Shown: piece by piece, positions 46,393 to 56,066 of the stretch
Layout: every line of letters starts with the position of its first letter
How positions within the stretch are numbered: the first letter of the stretch is position 1
Source of the DNA: an uncultured Prevotellaceae bacterium
GTDB lineage: Bacteria > Bacteroidota > Bacteroidia > Bacteroidales > Bacteroidaceae
DNA length: 64,000 bases
Reading direction: 5' to 3'
Assembly (NCBI GenBank): GCA_902761905.1
Contig: CACWMK010000002.1
Location: forward strand, 124,001-188,000
Program-made: the position numbers and the translations under genes
Notes under the pieces: generated by a model
Databases searched by the model: none
What the model was told of the DNA's origin: nothing
What the model saw: only the letters and a program-made list of their open reading frames with translations

Positions 46393-48348
46393 ATGAAACG
46401 GATCTTATTAGTAACCGCCATTATTATGGCAAACATTTTTACGATGAGTGCAGCAAAGAAAACAGTGATTGACCGTATCGAACCCACCGACTGGTATGTA
46501 GGGATGAAGAATCCGCAGGTGCAGTTGATGGTGTATGGTAAGGGTATTCGCGATGTTGCAAGCGTAACAACTGATTATCCTGGTGTGGTAATCGACAGTC
46601 TGGTGCGACTTGATTCGCCCAATTATCTGCTTATCTACATGAACCTTAGCGGTGCACAGCCTGGCACGATGACACTGAACTTTAAAGGTGGAACGGTGAA
46701 AGGGGCCAAAGGTGAAAAGGTGCAGTACCAGTTGAAGGCTCGCGAGATGAGCGGCGACAAACGTATGGGATTTACCAATGCCGACGTGCTGTATATGCTG
46801 ATGCCTGACAGATTTGCACAGGGAGCCAATCATCCCAAGCAGATAAAGGGCATGCGTAACTACGTGGAAGACCGCACAAAGCCAAGTCTACGCCATGGTG
46901 GCGACTTGAACGGTATCTGCGAGCATTTGGACTATTTTAAGGAACTTGGAGTTACAGCTCTCTGGTTTACACCAGTGCTCGAGAACGATTCGCCCGACTC
47001 AAAGAATGGTTTTTCTACCTATCATGGCTATGCTACCACCAATTATTATAAGGTAGACCCACGATTCGGTAGTAATGAGGACTACAAGCGTCTTTGCGAT
47101 GAGGCTCATAAGAAGGGACTCAAGATTGTGATGGATATGATATTCAATCACAGTGGTTTCGAGCACCCCTGGACCAACGATATGCCTAGCAAGGACTGGT
47201 TGAACACTCCAGAGTGGCTGACTGAAAAGCAGAGCGGTCGCGATCCGATGACTGGTTTTACCGCAAATGCCGATGGTTCAGAGCCAGCAAAGAGTGCTTA
47301 TCTACAGACAAGCTATAAGCTTACCCCTGTGGTTGACCCATACGCATCGCAGATTGATCTGAAGGAGACTGTAGAGGGGTGGTTTGTTCCATCTATGCCT
47401 GATCTGAACCAACATAACCCACACCTGATGCGCTATCTCATCCAGAACTCTATCTGGTGGATTGAGACAGTAGGTATCGACGGAATTCGCATGGATACCT
47501 ATCCATATGCATATGCTGATGCAATGGCACAGTGGCTGAAGGAACTCGACGTGGAGTATCCTAATTTTAACACCGTGGGTGAGACATGGGTTACCGAACC
47601 TGCCTATACCGCAGCATGGCAGAAGGATTCGAAGCTTTCGGAGAATAATACCTATCTGAAGACAGTTATGGACTTCTCGTTCTTCGACAAACTGAATCAG
47701 GCCAAGAATGAGGAGACAGATGGTTGGTGGAACGGATTTAACCGCCTTTACAACTCGTTTGTTTATGATTATCTGTATCCCAATCCATCTAGCGTGATGG
47801 CATTTATCGAGAATCACGATACCGACCGTTTCCTGGGTAATGGTAAGGATACACTGGCCCTGAAGCAGGCTCTGGCCCTATTGCTCACTGTAAACCGTAT
47901 TCCACAGCTCTATTATGGAACTGAGGTGCTGATGAACGGTACTAAGGAGGTGACGGACGGAAATGTGCGCAAGGACTTCCCTGGCGGTTTCCCTGGCGAT
48001 ATACATAACTGTTTCACTAAGGAGGGACGCTCAAAGGCTGAGCAGGCCATGTTCTCATGGCTGTCTCGTCTGTTGCACTGGCGTCAGGGCAATGATGTGA
48101 TTATCAAGGGTAAACAGATTCAGTTTACACCATATAACGGCATCTACGTGATAGCGCGCCAATATAAGGCTAAGACGGCTATGACCATCCTGAACGGTAC
48201 ATCAAAGCCTGCTACGCTCGAAGTGGCTCGTTATGCTGAGATTATAGGTAGGACGACAAAGGTTAAGGATATCCTGACTAATCGCTACTATGATTTGTCG
48301 AAGAATATGGAGCTAAAGTCGCGTCAGTCGCTTATTCTTGAATTTTAA
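46393..48348 (+). CDS. GH13 alpha-amylase family enzyme (neopullulanase/cyclomaltodextrinase type)
   Basis: 651 residues with signal peptide (FTMSAA). An N-terminal Ig-like domain (about 25-120) precedes the GH13 barrel, which carries DMIFNHSG (region I), GIDGIRMDTY with nucleophile Asp368, VGETWV with acid Glu397 and IENHDTDRF with Asp476. A beta domain (about 580-651) follows. Closest in layout to SusA-like neopullulanase; expected to hydrolyse alpha-1,4-glucans in the periplasm. It has its own -7 box and a strong terminator, so it is a single-gene unit between the two SusCD loci. Confidence 0.93.
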   Translation: MKRILLVTAIIMANIFTMSAAKKTVIDRIEPTDWYVGMKNPQVQLMVYGKGIRDVASVTTDYPGVVIDSLVRLDSPNYLLIYMNLSGAQPGTMTLNFKGGTVKGAKGEKVQYQLKAREMSGDKRMGFTNADVLYMLMPDRFAQGANHPKQIKGMRNYVEDRTKPSLRHGGDLNGICEHLDYFKELGVTALWFTPVLENDSPDSKNGFSTYHGYATTNYYKVDPRFGSNEDYKRLCDEAHKKGLKIVMDMIFNHSGFEHPWTNDMPSKDWLNTPEWLTEKQSGRDPMTGFTANADGSEPAKSAYLQTSYKLTPVVDPYASQIDLKETVEGWFVPSMPDLNQHNPHLMRYLIQNSIWWIETVGIDGIRMDTYPYAYADAMAQWLKELDVEYPNFNTVGETWVTEPAYTAAWQKDSKLSENNTYLKTVMDFSFFDKLNQAKNEETDGWWNGFNRLYNSFVYDYLYPNPSSVMAFIENHDTDRFLGNGKDTLALKQALALLLTVNRIPQLYYGTEVLMNGTKEVTDGNVRKDFPGGFPGDIHNCFTKEGRSKAEQAMFSWLSRLLHWRQGNDVIIKGKQIQFTPYNGIYVIARQYKAKTAMTILNGTSKPATLEVARYAEIIGRTTKVKDILTNRYYDLSKNMELKSRQSLILEF

Positions 48349-48353
48349 GATAT

Positions 48354-48390
48354 AATCCCCTCCCGCCGCTCGGGAGGGGATTTTTGTTTA
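48354..48390 (+). terminator. Rho-independent terminator of the GH13 gene
   Basis: Perfect 12-bp stem AATCCCCTCCCG / CGGGAGGGGATT (48354-48365 and 48371-48382) with loop CCGCT, followed by TTTGTTT. Six bases after the GH13 stop and ahead of the convergent GH43 gene. Confidence 0.9.
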
Positions 48391-49848
48391 GCGTCTCTTG
48401 AAGTTCCACTTAGAATTGTCAGAGTCGAAGTCGTATTTTGCAAGTGTAGGTGTTGAATCACCTGCAGAATAGAGGCAAAACTCCTTGTTTACACCCTCTT
48501 GACCAGGAATGGCCTTAGGCATGATACGATATGTACCATCGGTAAGCTGTTCGATGCGCCAGAGCTGTTCGTCAGCACCTGTATAAGCTGGAACTGTAGT
48601 TACTTCCTTGTTGGCAGTAGCAGCGAGAGCTCGATCAGTACCTTCGATGGTAATCTTGAAGTAAGGATTGCTGAGATAGCCTCCTGCCTCATTGACTGGA
48701 GTGATGGTCCAGCGCTGGTGAGGACGGTTCATATAGTCGCTGATACGAGCAGGAATCTCGTTCTTGGGCCATGTGTTGATTACTTCAGCAAGAGTCTGGT
48801 TAGCGATAGGCTTTACAGGCTGCTCCATCTGGTTGCGGTTAAACCAGCCCTGGCGCTCCTGCTGCATGCGAACAAAGTCGACAGCCAGCTCGAGCGAATA
48901 TCCACGACGCTCTGACTCAATCCAGAAGTTGCCGCCCTTGAAGTTGTCGCCGGCAACAGGCCAGCCGTTCTTCCATACGATAGGACGTACGGCCAGTACC
49001 GAACGACCGCTCATCTCGAAGTCGGCCTCCCAGTGGAACGACATTACCTCTACGCCTTCGTCAACGATGAAACGACCGAAGTGCCCGGCACCGCAGGCGC
49101 GGTCCTCGGCGGCAATAACCATCTTTCCGCCTCCGTGCAGCATGTCACGTCCAACATTGTCGAGATATGGGCCCTCAACGCTGCGTGAGCGACCTACTAC
49201 TATATTATATGTAGAGTTTACACCGTCGCAGCATGTGCCGTGTGTACCAAGCAGATAGTACCATCCGTCGCGGTACATAAGGTCACTGGCCTCACAGTCG
49301 ATAGCGATGTCCTTCTCCTTGTTGCCCTTCTTGCGGAAACCTGTTTTGGGGTCGAGCTCGATAAGACGGATTGTTCCGAAATATGTGCCGTAGCTTACCC
49401 ACAGACGACCTGTAGTAGGATCGAGGAGTAGACCTGGGTCGATGGCATCCTGATCCTCCATACCGTCAGATGCACAAACCTCAACGGCCTCAGACCATTT
49501 GAAGTCGGGCGATTTTGGATCGAGAGTCTTGTTCCACATTGTGAGGATACGACCAGCATGTCCGCCGCCGAGACCACCACCAGTGGCTCCATAGATGCAG
49601 AGGTAACGGTCGCCGATCTTAAGTACATCGGGAGCTGCACCGCCGCCAGGACGGTCGGCACCGCTATGCCAGCTCCAGCCGTCGTCGGTGATGATTCCTC
49701 CGCCACCTGTGCCGAAGGTATAGTATTTTCCGTCGCATTCAGCGAGGGTAGAAGGGTCGTGAATATAAGGAGCGCCAATCTGCGCAGAAACTGTTTCAAC
49801 ACAGAGGCACAGAGAAACAGAGACTAATAGAAATATATTTTTTTTCAT
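48388..49848 (-). CDS. GH43 arabinanase-like enzyme with ricin-type C-terminus
   Basis: 486 residues from the ATG at 49848 (the longer frame uses an upstream TTG within a repeat). Signal peptide (CVETVSAQ). GH43 five-bladed propeller (about 28-330) with the base Asp31 in IHDPST, an Asp in DAIDPGLL and the acid Glu region DCEASDLMYRDGWYYLLGTH; the GGGLGGGHAGR motif is typical of arabinan endo-1,5-alpha-L-arabinanases. Residues about 375-486 form a ricin-like lectin domain (RWTI, LWRIEQLTDGTYRI, SKWNFKRR). It should cut arabinan or arabinoxylan side chains. Second gene of a short leftward operon. Confidence 0.9.
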   Translation of the reverse strand: MKKNIFLLVSVSLCLCVETVSAQIGAPYIHDPSTLAECDGKYYTFGTGGGGIITDDGWSWHSGADRPGGGAAPDVLKIGDRYLCIYGATGGGLGGGHAGRILTMWNKTLDPKSPDFKWSEAVEVCASDGMEDQDAIDPGLLLDPTTGRLWVSYGTYFGTIRLIELDPKTGFRKKGNKEKDIAIDCEASDLMYRDGWYYLLGTHGTCCDGVNSTYNIVVGRSRSVEGPYLDNVGRDMLHGGGKMVIAAEDRACGAGHFGRFIVDEGVEVMSFHWEADFEMSGRSVLAVRPIVWKNGWPVAGDNFKGGNFWIESERRGYSLELAVDFVRMQQERQGWFNRNQMEQPVKPIANQTLAEVINTWPKNEIPARISDYMNRPHQRWTITPVNEAGGYLSNPYFKITIEGTDRALAATANKEVTTVPAYTGADEQLWRIEQLTDGTYRIMPKAIPGQEGVNKEFCLYSAGDSTPTLAKYDFDSDNSKWNFKRR

Positions 49849-49850
49849 AA

Positions 49851-49882
49851 TTATCAATTGTCAATTATCAATTATCAATTCT
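49851..49882. repeat. TCAATTATCAATTGTCAATT-type micro-repeat between the GH43 genes
   Basis: Four to five units of TCAATTR fill the gap between the two GH43 genes. The stop codon of the upstream gene and its last Asn codon are inside the repeat. Confidence 0.75.
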
Positions 49883-51965
49883 TAACTACTTTGTAGTTAG
49901 TTACAGGATTACCTTTCTCATCGAGGAAACGAACGCAGAAGTCGCTCATTCCTGGGCCATTGATGATGGCACCACGCAGGATGTTACGTCCCTTCTTCAG
50001 TGTGAGGCGTGGCGACATGGCATCGTCTTTTACCATACGGCGGTCGCCGCTGAGCAGCAGGGCTTCCTCGCCATTGAGCCACCACATTGAGGCTGAGTTA
50101 GAACCTACAGCCAGACGTACGTTCTCGATATCCTCGTCGCAGTCGATGATTGTCACTGCCCAGAAGAGTACGCCATAAACCTGCTGACCCCACTTCTCGG
50201 CAAAGCGGAACAGTTTCACGTTCATGTTCTCGCTGTCAAGAGCGTGCCATGTCAGAGTCTGGTTTACATTTACTATTTTTGGTTTAGCAGGCTCCTGCTG
50301 ACCGAATCCACGACCAAATCCTGCGGGAACTTCCTCGCGCTGGAATGATACCTTAACCTTCTGACCGTTCTTTGGAACTATGGTCTGCTGACCCTTGAAG
50401 TACTGCATATTGAAGTGCTCGCGCAGATAGCTGTCGGTAAATACTGTATTACCACGGTTGGGCTTGTCGATAGGCTCAAGCAGCATCCATCGACGGATGA
50501 ATCCATCGTTATCAGGTTTGGCTGTAGGAGTGGTAACAGCAGAGAAGTATTTAGGACGATTCTTGAATTGAACCCAGTCTACGCTTACGCTAGCGTCGCC
50601 CTCGCAGGTGATTACCAGATCGGTGACACCCTTTGGTGTGTACTCTAGCACGGCAGACTGTGTGAGCCATTGGTTGCTGAAGTCGCGACGGAACATGGCT
50701 GGAGCACCAGCAGGTGTCTCTGGCTTAACCGCCATGTCAAATCTAGCGATGATCTTGCCTTTTGCCGATTTCTCGCGGATATAGAACTTTGTGTTGCCTG
50801 CAGCCTTGGCATTTACAATCAGATAACCGTCGGTGATGCAGCTGAAGTCAACGTCGTTGTACTTTATCCAACTACCCTTTACGGGGAGAGTGGCCTGATA
50901 GCTGCGGAATGTATTAACAGTATCTATGAGTGAGTATGTTACATCGTTGCTAGCTGCACTGTAACGGTCAATCTCAATCTTCTCAGTTGCCTGGTTGATA
51001 CCTACGCCACGCAGAGTCTTCTTTACCTCTTGGATTGTGCCATCGGGATTGAAGTACAATCTGTCAATCTGTACAGAGCGACGTTTGTCATCCTTTGGTG
51101 AGAAGGCGTTCTGGTGATAGAACAGATACCACTGGCCCTTATAGTTGATAATGCTGTGGTGGTTAGTCCAGCAACCATTCTCGTGCTCAGCCATGATTAG
51201 TCCTTTGTACTCGTAAGGACCCATTGGATTCTTACTCATTGCATATCCCAGTACCTCGGTGTTGTTTCTTACGTATGGGTAGGTGAGATAGTAGTTGCCA
51301 TTGTACTCGAAAGCGAAAGGTCCTTCGGCCTGGCGGCTTGGCAGTCCCTTCAGACAGTTAACTCCTTTCATTTCAAACTCGCGCTCGCCCCACTTGACTT
51401 TTTCTGTCGGTGTGTCGTCGGCCAGTTCCTTCATGTTAGGCTTAAGTTTTGCACAACGTCCTGCACCCCAGAAGATGTAAGCGTTGCCATCCGATGCCAG
51501 AAGCACGCATGGATCGATACCATTGATGCCCTTGATTGGCTCTGGTTCAGGGATAAATGGTCCCTCGGGATTGTCGGCTACAGCTACACCGACACCGAAT
51601 CCCATACCCGAAGCAGGATTTGATGGGAAATAGAAGTAATACTTACCATCCTTGTAAACACAGTCGGGTGCCCACATTGAATACGAGTTGGGTTTAACCC
51701 AGGGCACTTTGTTCTGAGTAACAATCACACCGTGGTCGGTCCAGTCGGTGAGATTCTCAGACGAGAACACATGGTAATCCTCCATGCAGAACCAATCCTG
51801 ACGCTGACCGGCAGGTGGCATGATGTCGTGCGATGGATAGAGGTACACCTTATTATTAAATACGCGAGCAGTCGGGTCGGCCGTAAACTGGTCGCGAATG
51901 ATCGGATTCTGCGCCATCGATACCAGAGGCACAGACATGAGTAATGAAAGACAAATTTTCTTCAT
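49875..51965 (-). CDS. GH43 enzyme with CBM6-like and further C-terminal domain
   Basis: 696 residues with signal peptide (LVSMAQ). GH43 propeller (about 20-320) with base Asp in TADPTARVF, Asp in GIDPCVLL and acid Glu in QAEGPFAFEYNG. About 330-470 is a CBM6-like jelly roll ending VSVDWVQFK; about 500-690 is a third beta-rich domain (QTLTWHALDSENMNVKLF, WWLNGEEALLLSGD) I cannot name. Probably an arabinofuranosidase or xylosidase on arabinoxylan. Starts after a leader of about 215 bases. Confidence 0.9.
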   Translation of the reverse strand: MKKICLSLLMSVPLVSMAQNPIIRDQFTADPTARVFNNKVYLYPSHDIMPPAGQRQDWFCMEDYHVFSSENLTDWTDHGVIVTQNKVPWVKPNSYSMWAPDCVYKDGKYYFYFPSNPASGMGFGVGVAVADNPEGPFIPEPEPIKGINGIDPCVLLASDGNAYIFWGAGRCAKLKPNMKELADDTPTEKVKWGEREFEMKGVNCLKGLPSRQAEGPFAFEYNGNYYLTYPYVRNNTEVLGYAMSKNPMGPYEYKGLIMAEHENGCWTNHHSIINYKGQWYLFYHQNAFSPKDDKRRSVQIDRLYFNPDGTIQEVKKTLRGVGINQATEKIEIDRYSAASNDVTYSLIDTVNTFRSYQATLPVKGSWIKYNDVDFSCITDGYLIVNAKAAGNTKFYIREKSAKGKIIARFDMAVKPETPAGAPAMFRRDFSNQWLTQSAVLEYTPKGVTDLVITCEGDASVSVDWVQFKNRPKYFSAVTTPTAKPDNDGFIRRWMLLEPIDKPNRGNTVFTDSYLREHFNMQYFKGQQTIVPKNGQKVKVSFQREEVPAGFGRGFGQQEPAKPKIVNVNQTLTWHALDSENMNVKLFRFAEKWGQQVYGVLFWAVTIIDCDEDIENVRLAVGSNSASMWWLNGEEALLLSGDRRMVKDDAMSPRLTLKKGRNILRGAIINGPGMSDFCVRFLDEKGNPVTNYKVVKN

Positions 51966-52086
51966 TGGCTATTCTATTTATTTTTGTATATAGTGATATT
52001 CTTTGTTGGGTTTCGCGATTTATGTCGTTTATTAGACATAATATAATTGATAAAGGTTTAATCAGTATTTGTTTTTTTTAAATGAA

Positions 52087-52115
52087 AGGTACCGCGTCAT
52101 CCCGACGCGATACCT
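52087..52115. repeat. Hairpin in the GH43 leader
   Basis: AGGTACCGCGTC / GACGCGATACCT, a 12-bp stem with one mismatch and loop ATCCC. In the minus-strand GH43 transcript it lies midway in the leader and is followed by TTTCATTT. Confidence 0.65.
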
Positions 52116-52189
52116 CCGAAATACCAAAACAATGTGTCTAATACTAACTACTATAACTAACTTAAAATATAGTCGATGTGAATTTTTTG

Positions 52190-52197
52190 CAAATATA
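52190..52197 (-). promoter_or_regulatory. -7 promoter box of the GH43 pair
   Basis: Minus strand TATATTTG followed by C, about 225 bases before the GH43 start at 51965. It implies a leader of some 215 bases. Confidence 0.5.
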
Positions 52198-52523
52198 CAA
52201 TTAAAATCCAATTAGTTGCTTTATTTCTTGTAACAAATACTTTCTAATTGTTATCAGACGTGTTAATTTTTGATAATTATGGTATAAAATGCCACTTTTT
52301 GAATTTACACCTATTTAATATATATAATAGAATTGTCCGCTTTTTAAATATTTTCTTTTGGAGAGTGCTGCCCATTATTCTCTGCAATATGGACGAATGC
52401 TGCTATAAGCGAATTTCTTTACGGGGTGTTACTAATATTTTGTGATATGTAACATTTTGGGGATTATTGTCCAATAACAAACTTTGCGTTACATATAACA
52501 AAGTAATTAAGTTAATTTTATAA

Positions 52524-52531
52524 TATATTTG
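52524..52531 (+). promoter_or_regulatory. -7 promoter box of the second SusCD operon
   Basis: TATATTTG followed by C, 248 bases before the SusC start. No -33 TTG at the usual distance. The long leader between them is structured. Confidence 0.5.
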
Positions 52532-52778
52532 CACCCGAAAAAGTGGGCCCAAACCCCTTTGGCTTCGTGCTGAAACTATAAATTGATCAAATACAATCAA
52601 CAATAACATTATCTAACTAATTAAATTAATTATGTGGAATCCTAAGAGCCAAAAGAATTCATCTTAACGTCAGCCGAAGGCTTGCTAGGCAGGCTTGTAG
52701 GTTGCTGGGGGCTAATACTCCCGCCCTAAAACTAATTTGTATCAACAAACCAATTAATTCTTAGTTAATACTTAAAGT

Positions 52779-55700
52779 ATGAATCGAAATTTTAGAAAGA
52801 CAGCGCTGATGATGAGTGCCCTTGCCATGCTCGGTATTGGTTACTCGTCAAATGCCTATGCCGCAGGAGCTCCTCAGGAGATTCAGCAGGCAACAAAGAA
52901 GATTACAGGTACTGTAGTCGACTCACAGGGCCCCGTTATCGGAGCTAGCGTGGTTGAAAAAGGTAAGTCCGGCAACGGAGTGATTACCGATTTCGACGGA
53001 AAGTTTACACTCACTGTATCGCCAGGTGCTACGATCGTTATTTCGTACATTGGCTATGAGACTCAGGAAGTCAAAGTTGGCAACCAGTCAAATCTTAACA
53101 TTACTCTCAAAGAAGACAACGCTCAGCTCGATGAGGTTGTAGTTGTAGGTTACGGTGTCCAGAAGAAGAAGCTGGTTACCGGTGCTACTGTTCAGGTAAA
53201 GGGTGAGGAAATCGCTAAGCTGAACACAACAAACGCACTCGAGGCAATGCAGTCAAGCACTCCTGGTGTACAGATTACACAGAGTTCTTCACAGCCAGGT
53301 AAGGGATATAAGGTTTACATCCGTGGTATAGGTACCACAGGTAACTCTGCACCTCTTTATGTAATTGATGGTGTCGCTGGTGGTAGCCTTGATGATATTA
53401 ACCCAGCTGATATTGAGAGCATCGATATTCTGAAGGATGCGGCTTCTGCAGCTATCTATGGTGCTCGTGCTGCTAACGGTGTTATCCTGGTTACAACCAA
53501 GCAGGGTAAGGCTGGTAAGATAGAGCTTAGCTATAATGGCGCTATGGGTTGGTCAAACGCATACAAGCGTCCACAGCTGCTTAATGCTCAACAGTTTATG
53601 ACCATTATTGATGAGTACACTTTCAATACTTCTGGTCAGAAGTTGGATTGGGCTGGTTTCGTTCCACAGGACATTATTACTAAGGTAAACAGCGGTTGGA
53701 CTGGCACTGACTGGTGGGGTGCATTCGAGAATAAGAATGCTGTACAGCAGAACCACTCTGTAACCCTGACTGGTGGTACTGATCGTTCTAAGTTCGCTAT
53801 GTCTTACACCTATACTGGTAACGAGGGTATTATGGGTGCAGATCAGGCTTCTTTCTATAAGCGCCACACAATCCGTCTTAATAGTGATCACGTGCTCTTG
53901 AAGGCTAAGGATTTCGATGCAATCACCATTGGAGAAAACATCTCTATCGGCTATACAAAGAGTCACGACTTGGCTGAGGATGGTATGTATTGGAGCTATA
54001 TCCATAGCTTGCTCCAGACCTCTCCATTAATGCCACAGTATGCTTATAATGGTGATAACTATTATTATCAGGGTTTTGATGGTAATGTAAAATATGGTCA
54101 AGGTTGGAACTCTTCTTTGTTCAGCAACCCATGGGAGAACCTCTCTAAGGGTGGTTTTAACTCTTTGGCCGAGAGTCGCAGTATCAATACCAGCGCTACC
54201 GCTTTTGCTGTTATTCAGCCAATCAAAGGCCTGAGACTTCGTTCTCAGTTCAACTATAACTGGAATTCAGGTGCATATCGCAACTATGGTGAGCCAAAGT
54301 CTTCTGGTTATGGAAATGCTACTTCAGTTGTTTATACCAACAGCCAGAATGCTTGGTTGAGCACCAATTGGTCTATAGAGAATACTCTCACATACGATCT
54401 TCCTATCATTTCTGGTCACAAGATCAGCGCAATGGTTGGTCAGACCTTCCAGAGCACCGCTTGGAGCTTTAATATCTCTGGATCCAATAAGGTAACTTAT
54501 GGCGATCAGCTCGCAACATTGAAGGGATGGGATTCTGCATGGCTGTCAAATTTCAAATTGGTCAATGTAACCGATATTACTCTGACTGGTAAACCAAATG
54601 ATGAAGAGTATCTTGCTTCTTGGTTCGGTCGTCTGACTTGGGACTGGAACGAGACCTATATGGCTACTGTAACCATGCGTTATGATGGTTCAAGTATCTT
54701 CACCGATGGTAAGCGTTGGGGCTTCTTCCCATCTGTATCTGCAGGTTGGGTAGTATCTAACGAAAAGTTCATGGAGAGCACCAAGAGCTGGCTCGACTTC
54801 TTGAAGATCCGTGCATCTTGGGGTCAGAATGGTAACAAGGATATCTCTAAGTATCAGTATCTTGCAACAATCGCTCTGTCAGGCGAGTCTGGTGACAGTG
54901 GTTATAAGTTCGGTTCTGATATGACAACATCTGTTGCTGGTACACCTAATACTGGTGCTTACGCAAATATCGTACCTAACCCTGACCTGACTTGGGAGAC
55001 ATCTGAGCAGCTTGACTTTGGTTTCGATGCTCGTTTCATCAACAACCGTTTGGGTGTAAACTTCGACTGGTATAAGAAGACTACTAAGGACTGGCTGATT
55101 GGTGGTCAGCAGGTTGCTGTTGACGGTACCAATCCTGCTGCTATCAATGGTGGTGACGTTCAGAATACAGGTATTGAGCTTGCTCTCTCTTGGAACGACA
55201 GAATTGGCAAGGACTTTAGTTACAATGTTGGTGTAAACTTTGCTACCAATAAGAATAAGGTAACTCGTATTGCTAATGATAATCACTATATCAATGGTCC
55301 TAGCGGTGTTCTCTCACAGGGTACAGAGTACATCTACCGTGCAGAGGAAGGCAAGCCTATCGGTTACTTCTATGGCATGTCATACAGCGGTATCTGGCAG
55401 AACCAGGAGCAGATTGAAGAAGCTCGTAAGGCAGGTAAGGCAGTACTTGACAGTGCTCAGCCTGGTGATATGATTTGGGATGACTGGAATGGTGATGGCG
55501 TGATTACTTTTGCTGAAGGTGAAACTTGCGACCGTCATGAGATAGGTAATCCTAACCCAGACATTATGCTTGGTGTAAACCTCGGTCTGCAGTGGAAGGG
55601 ATTTGACTTCGCTGTAAGCGGTGCAGGTGCATTCGGTATGCAGATTATGCGTTCTTATCGTTCGTTCAGTGATGCTCCTTATCAGAACTATGATACTACA

Positions 55701-56051
55701 ATCCTGAATCGCTGGTATGGTGAGGGCACTTCAAACACTCAGCCACGAATTACAAGTACTGGTAGTGAGAATACAAACTGGGTATCAACCCGTTATATGG
55801 AAGATGCTGACTACTTTAAGATCAAGAATGTAACTCTTGGTTACGACTTCAAGAAGCTTTGGAAGTCTTGTCCATTGCAGCAGCTTCGCCTCTATGTTCA
55901 GGCTCAGAACCTCTACACATTCACCAAGTATACTGGTCTCGATCCTGAGGTTGGTAACTCAGCTGGTGGTAATGGTTGGGCTTCTGGTGTTGACCTTGGT
56001 CTTTACCCACCATCTCGTACATATATGGTTGGTGCAAGTATTAAATTCTAA
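52779..56051 (+). CDS. SusC/RagA-family TonB-dependent transporter (second locus)
   Basis: 1090 residues: signal peptide (NAYAAGA), carboxypeptidase-like domain (about 40-115), DEVVVVGYGVQKKKLVTGA, plug with LYVIDGVAGGSLDDINP and AAIYGARAANGVILVTTKQG, barrel ending in GLYPPSRTYMVGASIKF. Imports a glycan with SusD. Codons look strongly biased to GGT, GCT and AAG compared with the first locus, as in highly expressed genes. First gene of the plus-strand operon to 60092. Confidence 0.96.
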   Translation: MNRNFRKTALMMSALAMLGIGYSSNAYAAGAPQEIQQATKKITGTVVDSQGPVIGASVVEKGKSGNGVITDFDGKFTLTVSPGATIVISYIGYETQEVKVGNQSNLNITLKEDNAQLDEVVVVGYGVQKKKLVTGATVQVKGEEIAKLNTTNALEAMQSSTPGVQITQSSSQPGKGYKVYIRGIGTTGNSAPLYVIDGVAGGSLDDINPADIESIDILKDAASAAIYGARAANGVILVTTKQGKAGKIELSYNGAMGWSNAYKRPQLLNAQQFMTIIDEYTFNTSGQKLDWAGFVPQDIITKVNSGWTGTDWWGAFENKNAVQQNHSVTLTGGTDRSKFAMSYTYTGNEGIMGADQASFYKRHTIRLNSDHVLLKAKDFDAITIGENISIGYTKSHDLAEDGMYWSYIHSLLQTSPLMPQYAYNGDNYYYQGFDGNVKYGQGWNSSLFSNPWENLSKGGFNSLAESRSINTSATAFAVIQPIKGLRLRSQFNYNWNSGAYRNYGEPKSSGYGNATSVVYTNSQNAWLSTNWSIENTLTYDLPIISGHKISAMVGQTFQSTAWSFNISGSNKVTYGDQLATLKGWDSAWLSNFKLVNVTDITLTGKPNDEEYLASWFGRLTWDWNETYMATVTMRYDGSSIFTDGKRWGFFPSVSAGWVVSNEKFMESTKSWLDFLKIRASWGQNGNKDISKYQYLATIALSGESGDSGYKFGSDMTTSVAGTPNTGAYANIVPNPDLTWETSEQLDFGFDARFINNRLGVNFDWYKKTTKDWLIGGQQVAVDGTNPAAINGGDVQNTGIELALSWNDRIGKDFSYNVGVNFATNKNKVTRIANDNHYINGPSGVLSQGTEYIYRAEEGKPIGYFYGMSYSGIWQNQEQIEEARKAGKAVLDSAQPGDMIWDDWNGDGVITFAEGETCDRHEIGNPNPDIMLGVNLGLQWKGFDFAVSGAGAFGMQIMRSYRSFSDAPYQNYDTTILNRWYGEGTSNTQPRITSTGSENTNWVSTRYMEDADYFKIKNVTLGYDFKKLWKSCPLQQLRLYVQAQNLYTFTKYTGLDPEVGNSAGGNGWASGVDLGLYPPSRTYMVGASIKF

Positions 56052-56066
56052 TTCGGTATAAAAGTT

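Larger units (their letters stand above)
51966..52778. promoter_or_regulatory. 813-base divergent regulatory region between GH43 and second SusCD
   Basis: Contains no gene I would call. It holds a minus-strand -7 box (52190), a strong hairpin (52087-52115) in the GH43 leader, a plus-strand -7 box (52524) and a 240-base leader before SusC. Much of the central part (52200-52500) is AT-rich with no clear structure. Confidence 0.7.

Noticed and set aside
52248-52445. 65-residue frame in the divergent regulatory region
   Set aside because: AT-rich chance frame with no start signal or recognisable protein features.
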